A stretch of 62,476 nt of DNA from Paenibacillus contaminans (GCF_003285015.1 NZ_QMFB01000046.1:1-62476), one strand, 5' to 3'. Counted from the stretch's first letter, positions 52,718-62,100 are shown. The notes: generated from the letters alone by a model not told the origin. Program-made: numbers and translations.

Positions 52718-53626
52718 TTACCAAATGCTGATATTGCTGAGCTTCTTCGCGATCAGGTTCACAACATAAACGATGAGAAAAGACATGATCCCTTGCGCCA
52801 AGCCGAACGCCGTAGCCAGCGAATAATTGCCCTGCTGCACGCCGAGTTTATAAACAACCGTATTGACGACCTGCGTCTGCTCCATCGTATACAAATTTTG
52901 AAAGCCGAAAACCTGCTCGAAATTGGACGACACCAAGCTTCCCGACGATAAAATGAAGATGATCATGACCGTCGGCCAAATGCCCGGCAGCGTAATGTAC
53001 AACGCTTGCTTCCATCTTCCGGCTCCGTCCATGACGGCCGCTTCGTACAGCTGCGAATCGATCGAAGCGATTGCGGCAAGGAAAATGACCGATGACCACC
53101 CGACATTTTTCCATAGATGCGACCCGAACAGAATGCCCAGAAAATGATCCGGATCCATCAAAATATTCGTTCGCTCCACTTGTTCGCCGAGAATCATAAC
53201 CTTCAGATCGTTGAAAGGACCTCCCATTTCGAAGAAGGCATAAAACAAAGCGACGACCGAGATCCAGGACAAAAAATACGGCAGATAGCTGATCGTCTGA
53301 ACCGTCCTTTTGAAAAACCTGCCTCTAAGCTCGTTAAACAACAGCGCCAAAATTATCGGACAGGGGAACCCGGCGAAAAGGATAACCGAGTTGTACAGCA
53401 ATGTGTTCCAAATCGCCTTCTGAAAAACCGGATCCGTGAAAATGCTTACAAAATGCTTCAAGCCGACAAAATCGCTTCCCAGAAAACCCTTGAAAATGTT
53501 GAAATCCTGAAAAGCCATCACGATGCCCAGCATCGGCGCATAACAAAACACAAGCGTCCAGATCAGCGCCCCGGAAAGAAGGACGTACAGCAGCTTATAC
53601 CGGTTTATTTTCTGAATTAGCTCCAT
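52718..53626 (-). CDS. Sugar ABC importer permease (LplB type), GH20 locus
   Basis: A 302-residue CUT1 permease with six helices and the EAA loop LYEAAVMDGAGRWKQALYITLP; it ends KKLSNISIW. ATG 53626 is chosen over an upstream frame because AGAGGGTG lies just before it. It is the first gene of the six-gene operon permease-permease-SBP-GH109-GH141-GH20, separated from the two-component genes by a terminator. Confidence 0.9.
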   Translation of the reverse strand: MELIQKINRYKLLYVLLSGALIWTLVFCYAPMLGIVMAFQDFNIFKGFLGSDFVGLKHFVSIFTDPVFQKAIWNTLLYNSVILFAGFPCPIILALLFNELRGRFFKRTVQTISYLPYFLSWISVVALFYAFFEMGGPFNDLKVMILGEQVERTNILMDPDHFLGILFGSHLWKNVGWSSVIFLAAIASIDSQLYEAAVMDGAGRWKQALYITLPGIWPTVMIIFILSSGSLVSSNFEQVFGFQNLYTMEQTQVVNTVVYKLGVQQGNYSLATAFGLAQGIMSFLIVYVVNLIAKKLSNISIW

Positions 53627-53677
53627 CCTCACACCCTCTACGATCGACTGTATTTTCGTTTGACGTAGCCTCATTAT

Positions 53678-53704
53678 AAAAAAAAGAAGACTCGGTAACG
53701 AGCC
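53678..53704 (-). terminator. Terminator of the two-component operon
   Basis: Six-bp stem GGCTCG / CGAGTC with loop TTAC on the minus strand, followed by TTCTTTTTTTT. Directly after the T-run is TATAAT, a possible -10 box for the importer operon, though no good -35 box is seen. Confidence 0.7.
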
Positions 53705-53744
53705 TACAATCTGACGAAAACTATCAATATGTGACGAACCGTAA

Positions 53745-55451
53745 TCAGCGAATGGCCGTCGACGACCGCATTTTTTCCTTCAATTGCTCCTCCGACAATG
53801 CCTTGATTCTAACCGTTACTTTCGTTCCGCTGCCGATTGCGCTTTCGATTCGAAGTCCGTAGTCGCCGCCATAATACGTCTGAATCCGCTTCATCACGTT
53901 CCGGATCCCGTATCCTCCGAAGCTTGCCGCATAGCTGAAATTCAGCAGCTCTCCGACCGTATCCCGATCCATCCCGCGTCCGTTGTCGATGACCTCGAAC
54001 ACGATATCCCGCTCCTCCAAATAGCCGTTGATTACGATCCGCGCCTCCTCTTCCAGACCGTTCAGCCCGTGCAGCACCGCGTTTTCCACAATCGGCTGAA
54101 GCAGATGCTTGAGCGTGTGAAATGCCAAAATCTCTTCTTGCACGTCGATATGCAGCGCATAATCGGCGGAATGGGCGAAGCGGTTAATTTTGACATATTC
54201 GCGGATCATGTCCAGCTCGGACGAGATGCTTATAATATTGTTTCCTTTGTTCAAAGCCGTTCTGTAGTATTTGGTCATCGCGTCGATCAGCTCGACCGTA
54301 TTGCGGTCTTTGTTCCATAATGCGGTCCATTTGATAACGGACAAGGAGTTATAAAGCAGATGCGGGTTGATTCTCGCCTGCAGCAGCTCGACCTCCATCG
54401 CATTGTTCTCAAGCTTGACGCTCATCATCTCCTTGTACATTTCATTCATTCGGCTTACCAGGTCTTTGAATTTGAGCTTGAGAATCGACACCTCGTCGCT
54501 GCCCTTGATTTGAATCAATTCCTCATGCAGCAGCATATCGTCGTTGCGTTTCAGCTTGTTGATGAAATTTTCCATGTTATTCGTAATTTTTTGCGCCGTC
54601 ATCCTAGAGGCAAGCAGCATGACCAGAATATAAGCGAGGAAGGAAGCCGCGACGACGGCGAAAGCGAGCGCATTTTTCAAATAAACCGCCTGTCTGGGGG
54701 TAGCGATCGTGATCGTGCTGCCGTTTTTCACTTGGCTGCTCGCCATAAAATAGTCGTCGGCAGACACGCGGCCCGGATCAATCTCGTTTCCGTCCGGGCG
54801 GTTCGCCTTGTGCATCGGTCTTCCGTCCGGAAGCGACGAGTAAATGATGCCGTTGTCCGGAACGCCCATTGAATCCATGATCGTTTCGAGCGCTTTATAC
54901 GGAATGTTAACCTCCAAAATGCCCACCGAATTCGTCGTATTCACAATATTCCGGTAAAACGTCAAGTACGGCAGATCGTTTTTAATCGTCGGCTCCGGTT
55001 CCCATACGATTTCGGTCGGGGCGGCCAGCCTGGCTCGCGCGACCGCTTCATGGCCTTCCAGCCCGGCCATGCTTTCGAAAAATTTGCCTTCGAACAACTT
55101 CTCATTGTAGGCATGGATAATGTATGGGCTTTTGACGTTCCCGGTATAAGCCTCGCCGATCATCGCATTGACGTTATCGATGAAGTAGAACATTTGCTCC
55201 AGATCATACGAATAATCCTTATCGATGTTGTTGATCAGATACTTGTTCGTAATGATGTAGCTGCTTTTATCGATATACTTGACGATCGTTTCGTTGATCG
55301 CGTCGACGGTTCGGTTCAATTTATCCGTAAGCTCTCCGCGGACCTCCATCGTATTTTTCTGGTACGTATAGACGGACAAATAAACGGCGATGATCAAAAA
55401 AGGGACGGAAGTGAATAAGATCAAGTTCCGGAAAATTTTATTTCTGATCAT
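53745..55451 (-). CDS. Sensor histidine kinase (YesM type)
   Basis: A 568-residue membrane kinase. It has two membrane helices (about 8-28 and 262-282) around an extracytoplasmic sensor, then a HAMP-like linker and the His_kinase domain. The phospho-acceptor is His364 in ARINPHLLYNSLSVIKW. The ATPase domain has the N-box LLQPIVENAVLHG and the G-box DNGRGM. It should sense an external sugar ligand and phosphorylate the response regulator. Its start overlaps the regulator gene by 14 bp, which couples their translation. Confidence 0.92.
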   Translation of the reverse strand: MIRNKIFRNLILFTSVPFLIIAVYLSVYTYQKNTMEVRGELTDKLNRTVDAINETIVKYIDKSSYIITNKYLINNIDKDYSYDLEQMFYFIDNVNAMIGEAYTGNVKSPYIIHAYNEKLFEGKFFESMAGLEGHEAVARARLAAPTEIVWEPEPTIKNDLPYLTFYRNIVNTTNSVGILEVNIPYKALETIMDSMGVPDNGIIYSSLPDGRPMHKANRPDGNEIDPGRVSADDYFMASSQVKNGSTITIATPRQAVYLKNALAFAVVAASFLAYILVMLLASRMTAQKITNNMENFINKLKRNDDMLLHEELIQIKGSDEVSILKLKFKDLVSRMNEMYKEMMSVKLENNAMEVELLQARINPHLLYNSLSVIKWTALWNKDRNTVELIDAMTKYYRTALNKGNNIISISSELDMIREYVKINRFAHSADYALHIDVQEEILAFHTLKHLLQPIVENAVLHGLNGLEEEARIVINGYLEERDIVFEVIDNGRGMDRDTVGELLNFSYAASFGGYGIRNVMKRIQTYYGGDYGLRIESAIGSGTKVTVRIKALSEEQLKEKMRSSTAIR

Positions 55452-57054
55452 GCTTGTCCCTGAACTGCTTCGGTGTCACGCCCGTATACTCCTTAAAGAC
55501 GGAAGTGAAATAAGAGGTCGTTTTGTAGCCGGTTTTCTCGGAAATCTCGTAGATTTTCATATAGGGGTCCAAAAGCAGCCTTTTTGCGGCTTCCATCCGC
55601 TGCATGAGCAAATAATCGAATATCGTCTGGCCGGTTTGCTGTTTGAAAATAAAATTGGCATGGCTCGCGCTGATGTACAGCGGACCCACGATTTGACCCA
55701 CATTTTCGATTTCGGCATAGCTGTCGTCAATGATCGCCTTGATGTCCTCGATCACTTTACGGTACCTCCCGCTCCCCGTTTTGTTAACGGAGGACCGGAC
55801 GGTTTCGATGATGCCGACGAGCCAACGTTTGATATCCTCGATCGTTTCAAACCGCTGCAGCTTGTCCCAAATATCGATATCGTTGCCGAATACGGAGCCG
55901 TAGCTTTCGTTTCTTTCCAGCAAAATCATCTGCATGATTTGGGTTATAGAGTAGGTGAGATTTTTTACGTACGTCTCGGAAAAACGGATGTCCGCATCGT
56001 AGCATTGATCGATAAAGGACACGATATCGTCTTCCTCTCCGTTCTCCAGCAGCCCTTCCAGCTTCCGTTTAATCTCCAGAATGTTATACTGGGAATCTTC
56101 ATTCGGCGCCACCGCTTCGGAGGCCATGATGATCCGGTTGCCGCTGCTGTAAAACTTCGATTTCACCGCGTATTGCGCCATCTCGTAAAGCTTGGGCAGC
56201 TGCCCGGAACGGCTCGAAATATCGCTGATTCCAAGCGTAACGTTCAAGCTTAAGCTGTCGTTCGCCATGTCCTTGCACCGATTCGCCGCTTCGACGATCC
56301 GATTCCATAAAGCCTCGTTCTCCGGCTCCTGAACAAGGAGGATAATGGCAGCGCTGTTGAACGCCTGACTTGACCAATAACCGGCAAACTCGTTCAAAAT
56401 CGTATCTTCCGCGCATTTTTGCAGTTTAACCTGCAGCAAATGCCGTTCTTCGGCCGTCAGGTTTCCAAAAAGCGTCTCATAATTGTCTATCTGCACAAAA
56501 AGGACCGAGCAGCCTTCCTGCAAATCTTTCATACCCAAATACTGCATCCGTTCCCGGATATCCGCTTCATTCTCGAATTTCCCGGACAGCAGATCCCGGA
56601 TCAATTGCTCCTGGAGCACCGGCATACTCTCTTGAATACGCCTTCGCAACAGCTCGTCGCTTTGCGTCTTTTCCAGCTCCTGCTCCTTTACATGCTTCAC
56701 CTTGAGGAGCGATTCGGTCAGCTCGGTTAAATCGATCGGCTTCAAAATATAGCCGTAAACCTCCAAATTAATCGCGCTTTTCAAATAATCGAAATCATCG
56801 AAGCAGCTCATGAAAATAAACTTCGTTTCGGGCAGCTCCTCTTTTATTTTTTGCGTCATTTTTAATCCGTCCATAACGGGCATGGCCACGTCCGTCAAAA
56901 TAAAGTCAGGCCGCACCTGCATCGCCTGCTTGTACCCGTCCTCGCCGTCAACGGCAAGCCCGGCTACCTCTATGCCGAGCTGCTCCCAGTCGATCAAGCC
57001 GCGAATCCCTAAACGATCCGCGCGATTGTCATCCACAATAAGAATCGTGAACAT
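55438..57054 (-). CDS. Response regulator with AraC output (YesN type)
   Basis: A 538-residue regulator. The receiver domain has Asp8/Asp9 (VDDN), the phospho-site Asp55 in FILTDVAMPVMDG, and the Lys-Pro of YILKPID. A long middle region follows, then a C-terminal AraC double helix-turn-helix (YISASHANFIFKQQTGQTIF, YEISEKTGYKTTSYFTSVFK). It should activate the importer/glycosidase operon downstream. ATG 57054 lies eight bases after GGGAG. The upstream longer frame is not used. Confidence 0.92.
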   Translation of the reverse strand: MFTILIVDDNRADRLGIRGLIDWEQLGIEVAGLAVDGEDGYKQAMQVRPDFILTDVAMPVMDGLKMTQKIKEELPETKFIFMSCFDDFDYLKSAINLEVYGYILKPIDLTELTESLLKVKHVKEQELEKTQSDELLRRRIQESMPVLQEQLIRDLLSGKFENEADIRERMQYLGMKDLQEGCSVLFVQIDNYETLFGNLTAEERHLLQVKLQKCAEDTILNEFAGYWSSQAFNSAAIILLVQEPENEALWNRIVEAANRCKDMANDSLSLNVTLGISDISSRSGQLPKLYEMAQYAVKSKFYSSGNRIIMASEAVAPNEDSQYNILEIKRKLEGLLENGEEDDIVSFIDQCYDADIRFSETYVKNLTYSITQIMQMILLERNESYGSVFGNDIDIWDKLQRFETIEDIKRWLVGIIETVRSSVNKTGSGRYRKVIEDIKAIIDDSYAEIENVGQIVGPLYISASHANFIFKQQTGQTIFDYLLMQRMEAAKRLLLDPYMKIYEISEKTGYKTTSYFTSVFKEYTGVTPKQFRDKHDQK

Positions 57055-57316
57055 GTGCGTCTCTCCCATTTTTTCGGTTTCTCTAATCATACTCGAAAAC
57101 GCAAAAATGTGTAGCGCTTACATTACAACTTCCAAATTATTCTACGAATTTGAGAGATTTAACGAGCAAATCGAAGGAATCATTTTCTGAAAATGCTCCT
57201 ATCCATTGCAGCGTCGAACAACCTTATAAAGCGAACATGTGTTTTTAACGTTTGACCCCTCCGAGAAGGAATTGCTACGATAATGACACTTTCTTTTGCG
57301 GAGGGGAACGTGTTAG

Positions 57317-59131
57317 ATGCCGAGAATACCCGATTGGTTCGCGTTTTTTGCCAAACAGCTGGCACGCTCGAAGAGCGCGTTCCTGTTCATTACCTTGTTG
57401 ACCGTGACGGGTGCGGCATGCGGAGCGGCGGCCCCTCTGCTCATCGGAAAAATGATGGATACGATTGCGCATAACGGCGGAGAAGGCTTGCTCCCGATCG
57501 CCCTTATCCTGCTGGGAGCCTTGCTGCTGACGGAGTTTTGCGCCGCGGTTCGCACCTATGTGTCGGCCAAAACGATGGTCGGACTGACCTACGCGCTGAC
57601 CGAAGAAACGCTGGCAGCCGTCCTCCGCACCGCCTCGGATTTTTTTACGAAGACTCCGCGCGGCGAGCTGCTTCAACGATGCACCCAGGATACGAAGGTC
57701 ATCCAAAAATTCGGCCTCTCCACTCTCCCCGCCTTTGTGCAGGAGCTTCTGCTTGCTTGCGCGGCGATCGTTTTCATCGTTCGATGGAACTGGCAGCTCG
57801 CTGTTATTCTGCTTGCCTCCTTCGTTCTTCTTTTTGTCCCGGTTCAGTTATACGGCCGGAAGCGCGGACTAGTCCGTAAGGAGCTGGCTGGTCATGACGC
57901 TCGTCTACGGCAAAGTTTGCTGGAGAGACTGGAGTCGCTGCAGCAGATTAAATTGTACGGAACCGAACGCAAGGAATTCGAGGCGGTTGCGGCCGAGCAA
58001 AGCAAATGGGCCGATCTCATGTATCGGGACGGGATCGTCGACAGCTGGTATCGAACGTTTCCGCGAATTCCGGATTCGTTAGCTCCTGCACTTGTCTTCG
58101 TTTTCGCCGGTTGGCAGATGATCGCCGGACAAGCTACGATCGGGCAGCTAGTGACTACGATCGCCTTCATCCCCGCCCTGAATGCGCCGGTGCGTTCGTT
58201 TTTCGGGCTGTACGTGAGTTTTGCCGACATCAAGGTTCGGATTGAAGGAATTTTGGAGTATTTGCGTCTTCCTGTGGAAAGGGGGAAACGCGACGGTCTG
58301 CTCAAACAGGAAGATTTTCGCGGTCAGCCGATTTCGTTCGCAGGGGTGCATACTTCCGGGGAACGCGGTGAAGTGCTGCGCAATCTTACGTTTACCATTG
58401 CACCGGGAGAGCATATTGCGATCGTGGGACCAAGCGGTGCCGGTAAAAGCACACTGCTTAAGCTTCTGCTTAGGCTGCAAGAGCCGACCGCAGGCGAAAT
58501 CCGCATCGGCGGCGTCCCGATTAGCGAACTGGATGCGACTTATTTAAGGAGCCGAGTCGGCTATGTTATGCAGGAGGGATTTTTGTTCCGCGGCAGTCTT
58601 TATCACAATCTGACCTATCTCGGAGAGGCCGAGCGCGAGTCGCTGGACATGTGGATGGAAGCTGTAGGGGCCGAAGATATTGTCGCCAAGCTTTCATCAG
58701 GCTATGATTCCGATATCGGCTCGAACGGCGATCTGCTTTCGGGCGGACAACGTCAACTCATAGGTTTGGTACGCACAATGCTGGCAAATCCCGACCTGCT
58801 GCTGCTTGACGAAGCGACTTCCTCGCTGGATCAGAAAAGCGAGACCGCCGTACTCAACGCACTTGCAAAGCATACAAGTGGCGTCACTCGGATCAGTGTT
58901 ACACATCGTCTCCGTGGCGCTGCACGGGCTGACCGGATTCTCGTCATGGATAATGGCGAGCTGACTGAGGAAGGTACTCACGAAGAGCTTCTGCGCAGAA
59001 ACGGCTTGTACGCCAGGCTGTTGAAGGAAGAAGTCAACCTGGCTGCGAAAGAAGCGGCTGCTGCATATGCCGATCCGCCTGGAGGTGAGCGCCATGAAAA
59101 CGAGCATGACTCCGTCTCCGTTAGCCGATAA
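57317..59131 (+). CDS. ABC exporter half-transporter 1
   Basis: A 604-residue protein with six membrane helices (about 15-320) and an ATPase domain. Motifs are Walker A GPSGAGKST (about 371), signature LLSGGQRQL (about 474), Walker B LLLLDEATSSLD (about 494), and the H-loop SVTHRL. Both ATPase motifs look intact. It is the first half of a heterodimeric exporter with the overlapping downstream gene. GGAGGGG lies ten bases before the ATG. The cargo is unknown; peptide, lipid or drug export are all possible. Confidence 0.9.
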   Translation: MPRIPDWFAFFAKQLARSKSAFLFITLLTVTGAACGAAAPLLIGKMMDTIAHNGGEGLLPIALILLGALLLTEFCAAVRTYVSAKTMVGLTYALTEETLAAVLRTASDFFTKTPRGELLQRCTQDTKVIQKFGLSTLPAFVQELLLACAAIVFIVRWNWQLAVILLASFVLLFVPVQLYGRKRGLVRKELAGHDARLRQSLLERLESLQQIKLYGTERKEFEAVAAEQSKWADLMYRDGIVDSWYRTFPRIPDSLAPALVFVFAGWQMIAGQATIGQLVTTIAFIPALNAPVRSFFGLYVSFADIKVRIEGILEYLRLPVERGKRDGLLKQEDFRGQPISFAGVHTSGERGEVLRNLTFTIAPGEHIAIVGPSGAGKSTLLKLLLRLQEPTAGEIRIGGVPISELDATYLRSRVGYVMQEGFLFRGSLYHNLTYLGEAERESLDMWMEAVGAEDIVAKLSSGYDSDIGSNGDLLSGGQRQLIGLVRTMLANPDLLLLDEATSSLDQKSETAVLNALAKHTSGVTRISVTHRLRGAARADRILVMDNGELTEEGTHEELLRRNGLYARLLKEEVNLAAKEAAAAYADPPGGERHENEHDSVSVSR

Positions 59132-60839
59132 CCGCCATGCCGCGGCCGGTTACGCGCGGAAATACTTTCTGCCTTACTGGTTGAACGTAGTACTCATCCT
59201 CATGAAAAATATGATCGGAGCTCTCCTGCACATCATACCTCCATTCTTATCCAAATACGTGCTGGAGACCGTCCTTCCCCAGCAAAACTGGAATCTGCTG
59301 ATTGTCGTCTGCATCTGTATGGTGGTTGCGCCGATCACGGGAAGCATCATGATTATATGGGAGAATATGTGGGGACGCTTCATGCTCACGCTATCCGGCA
59401 AAGGCCGCGCAGACTTGTACAATGGGATTCAGCATCGCCCGCTGGAATGGCTGCGTCATAATCGGATCGGCGATTTGCTGACACGTATCCTTGACGATAC
59501 GCATTTTATTACCGGCATGGTTAACGGACATCTCGGATTTATGCTATTTCACGTTGTGACGATCATCGTAGGCTCATCGATTTTGTTGGCGCTGCAGCCC
59601 TTACTGGCATCCGTCGTTCTGATTCTATGGGCCTTACAGGCATGGATGATGTCGAGTTACGGCCGGCAGATCAAACGAAAAGCAGCCGATACGGCCCGCC
59701 ACAACTCCGTCGTTTCCGAAACTTTACGCGAGCTCGTATCCGGTGCCGCTTTCATTAAATCGGCGGGTCAAGAAGCCAAGGCGCTCCGGAAGGTCAAGGA
59801 ATGTCTTCGGCAGGAATGGGAACATACGAGCCGCGGTATCGTTGCAGAACACCGGGTTCGATTGGTCAATGCGGTTCTGAATGCAGCCGTTCTTGTCCTC
59901 ATGTATACGGCCGGTGGATGGCTTGTGCTGAAGGAGAGCATAACCGTAGGTTCCTTGGTAGCTTTCATAGCCGTCTATAACTGGCTTCGGCCATTCGGTA
60001 TGTCGATGATCGATATGACCTTAACTACTTTGAAAATATGGCCTTCCTTTGATCGGATAACGGAAATCGCCTTTTCCCCGGCGCCGCCTCATGAAGGTGT
60101 AACACCGAACGGAATTGTCACATTGGAGGTAAAAGGGATCGCATTCCGGCACGGAAATCGGGCTGTGCTGAACGATATCAGCTTTCAAGTTAAACCAGGT
60201 GCGATCATATCCATAGTCGGTCATCGGGGTTCGGGAAAATCGACGCTCGCCGACCTGCTGCTCAGGCTGCGGGAACCGGAATCAGGTAGTATTAGCCTAA
60301 ACGGCACTCCGCTAGCGGATATCGATTCGGCTTGGCTAAGGCGTTCCGTACTTTGCGTAACGCAGGATGTCTTGCTGCGAAGCGGAACGATTTTGGACAA
60401 TATTTTGTATGGCAGCGAAGAGAGTGAGCCGGAGACCATTCGCGAAGCTATCCGCATCGCGGAGTTGGAGGAGTGGGTATCTCGCCTTCCGGACTGCTTG
60501 CAAACCCGCGTCGGCGAACAAGCGCTGCAAATTTCAGGCGGGGAACGGCAAAGGATCAGCATCGCACGCGCGCTGCTTCGCAGACCTGCCATACTTATTT
60601 TGGATGAAGCAACCTCAGCGCTGGATCAAGGAACCGAACGAAGATTGCTAACCCGTTTGATCGAGAATATGAAAGGAACTACCTTTCTCTTCATCACTCA
60701 CCGTCTCGACATCGCCCTGCGCTCGGACGAGATCCTGGTAATGAACGAAGGCCGGCTTGTGGAAAGAGGAACACACTATGAGTTGATTAGACACCCTGGC
60801 ATCTACCGGGAGTTGTGGAAAGAGCAGGATAAGCGGTAG
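59094..60839 (+). CDS. ABC exporter half-transporter 2
   Basis: A 581-residue partner of the upstream exporter half, overlapping it by 38 bp. It has six membrane helices, Walker A GHRGSGKST (about 376), signature QISGGERQR (about 481), Walker B ILILDEATSALD (about 499) and the H-loop FITHRLD. ATG 59094, preceded by GGAGGTGA, is chosen over an earlier in-frame start inside the upstream gene. Overlap and intact motifs indicate a real heterodimer. No obvious cargo gene lies nearby. Confidence 0.9.
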   Translation: MKTSMTPSPLADNRHAAAGYARKYFLPYWLNVVLILMKNMIGALLHIIPPFLSKYVLETVLPQQNWNLLIVVCICMVVAPITGSIMIIWENMWGRFMLTLSGKGRADLYNGIQHRPLEWLRHNRIGDLLTRILDDTHFITGMVNGHLGFMLFHVVTIIVGSSILLALQPLLASVVLILWALQAWMMSSYGRQIKRKAADTARHNSVVSETLRELVSGAAFIKSAGQEAKALRKVKECLRQEWEHTSRGIVAEHRVRLVNAVLNAAVLVLMYTAGGWLVLKESITVGSLVAFIAVYNWLRPFGMSMIDMTLTTLKIWPSFDRITEIAFSPAPPHEGVTPNGIVTLEVKGIAFRHGNRAVLNDISFQVKPGAIISIVGHRGSGKSTLADLLLRLREPESGSISLNGTPLADIDSAWLRRSVLCVTQDVLLRSGTILDNILYGSEESEPETIREAIRIAELEEWVSRLPDCLQTRVGEQALQISGGERQRISIARALLRRPAILILDEATSALDQGTERRLLTRLIENMKGTTFLFITHRLDIALRSDEILVMNEGRLVERGTHYELIRHPGIYRELWKEQDKR

Positions 60840-60898
60840 TCGTGCAGTTCCCAGCGCGGTGTGGCGTTGCATCTTGGCGGTCAACCAGAGGTAAGAAT

Positions 60899-60931
60899 GG
60901 CAGTCCGGAACTAGACTAGAGCCGGACTGCC
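60899..60931 (+). terminator. Hairpin after the ABC exporter genes
   Basis: Perfect 10-bp stem GGCAGTCCGG / CCGGACTGCC with a 13-base loop; only a short T-run (GTCGGTTTCT) follows. Confidence 0.6.
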
Positions 60932-61065
60932 GTCGGTTTCTATTACGTATGCCTCAACGAAGCTAACGTTGCAGTTAGTCGTCCAAACCTGGATAATTCC
61001 CGACATGGATAAGGTTTCCCGCGGGATCTTTAACGGTGAATTCCCCACTAACGCATATGTTAGGT

Positions 61066-61962
61066 CTACTTATTCGCACATTCGCAAACCATTAGTTTAT
61101 TTCCATCCGGATCCTGAAACACAAACCATCTTGCATCTATAATCTCTGTTACAAGAGTTACCCCATGCTCCCTCATGAATTGGTAGGCCTCGTGAATATC
61201 ATCAGTAGGCAAACTGATTGCAGGCGTCTGGTAAGCGGGAGGTCCCTCCGGTTTGTTTCCGCCCCACATCGGCATTTCATCCAAGATTAAATCCGGTCCG
61301 CCTATGGGCAGCACATAAAGATGACCATTCACCACCTGACCCGATTCCGGTAAGCCAAAAATTGTCGAGTACCAGCTTTTGGCCGCTTGAATGTTGCGTA
61401 CCGGAATGTAAATGCCTTGAACCTTGCCCCGAATTGGACTTTTCGTATGAACGACAGCCCCCTCTTTCGATGGTCGAACGGGAATATAAATATCCAACTC
61501 GGAATCGGGATGATCGGGAACTAGGAAGCGAGAATCATAAACTTGAAAATCGTATTGGCTCGAGTATTCGTATCCGGAAGAAGGCAGCCATTTGGAATGA
61601 AAGTAACTATATGAATCTGCAAGAGATTTAAGGCTTCCTTTATGCGTAACCACAGCATATTGTTGAACTGGAAACGTTCGAGTTATCATTCCTTCCGGCA
61701 CTTCTTCAGCTGCACTTACTTGATATCCGGCAATAAACGCATAGTTTTCAAACCCGGAGAAGCCATCAGGATAAATGCTGACCCCGTACCTGTTGTTGCT
61801 AACGGGATCGTGGATTTCGTCCGCACGATTCAAGAAAGTGGAGAAAAGCTTGCCGATCGTGTTGTTTTTGCGTGCGTTTGCCTTAGAGGTTTTACACGAC
61901 AAGCCGATGATTGTAAAAGCTTCCTTCGATTCGAGCTTGATTGCCGGGACGTTTTTTGTCAT
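61066..61962 (-). CDS. Effector-binding (GyrI/AraC-E-like) and VOC fusion protein
   Basis: A 298-residue two-domain protein. Residues 1-160 are the AraC effector-binding/GyrI-like fold (KLESKEAFTIIGLSCKTSK, then YSYFHSKWLPSSGYEYS and YDSRFLVPDHPDSELDIYIP). Residues 175-298 are a VOC domain (GIYIPVRNIQAAKSWYSTIF to FVFQDPDGNKLMVCE). There is no DNA-binding helix, so it probably binds or inactivates a small molecule. ATG 61962, after AAGGAG, is preferred over a longer upstream frame. A palindrome and promoter lie upstream. Confidence 0.85.
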   Translation of the reverse strand: MTKNVPAIKLESKEAFTIIGLSCKTSKANARKNNTIGKLFSTFLNRADEIHDPVSNNRYGVSIYPDGFSGFENYAFIAGYQVSAAEEVPEGMITRTFPVQQYAVVTHKGSLKSLADSYSYFHSKWLPSSGYEYSSQYDFQVYDSRFLVPDHPDSELDIYIPVRPSKEGAVVHTKSPIRGKVQGIYIPVRNIQAAKSWYSTIFGLPESGQVVNGHLYVLPIGGPDLILDEMPMWGGNKPEGPPAYQTPAISLPTDDIHEAYQFMREHGVTLVTEIIDARWFVFQDPDGNKLMVCECANK

Positions 61963-62021
61963 GGCGACATCTCCTTGTAAGATGGTGAGAACATGATATC
62001 CTGGACCTGTCATTCCTTTTA

Positions 62022-62068
62022 TGGATATGATATCCAACATTATAACAAACAAATGTTCGGTACAGGAA
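62022..62068 (-). promoter_or_regulatory. Promoter and operator-like palindrome of the effector-binding/VOC gene
   Basis: On the minus strand TTCCTG (62068-62063), an 18-base spacer and TATAAT (62044-62039) form a sigma-A-like promoter. Just downstream is the palindrome TGGATATCATATCCA (62036-62022), where a repressor or activator could bind; a partial second copy (GGATATCATG) lies at 61992-62001. Confidence 0.6.
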
Positions 62069-62100
62069 GATATATTTCTCTTTTTCTTACGTCCTAGCAT

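Noticed and set aside
57108..57122. cre-like sequence TGTGTAGCGCTTACA upstream of the response regulator
   Set aside because: Half of it is perfect, but the spacing between the half-sites is one base short of the CcpA consensus, so it was not called.
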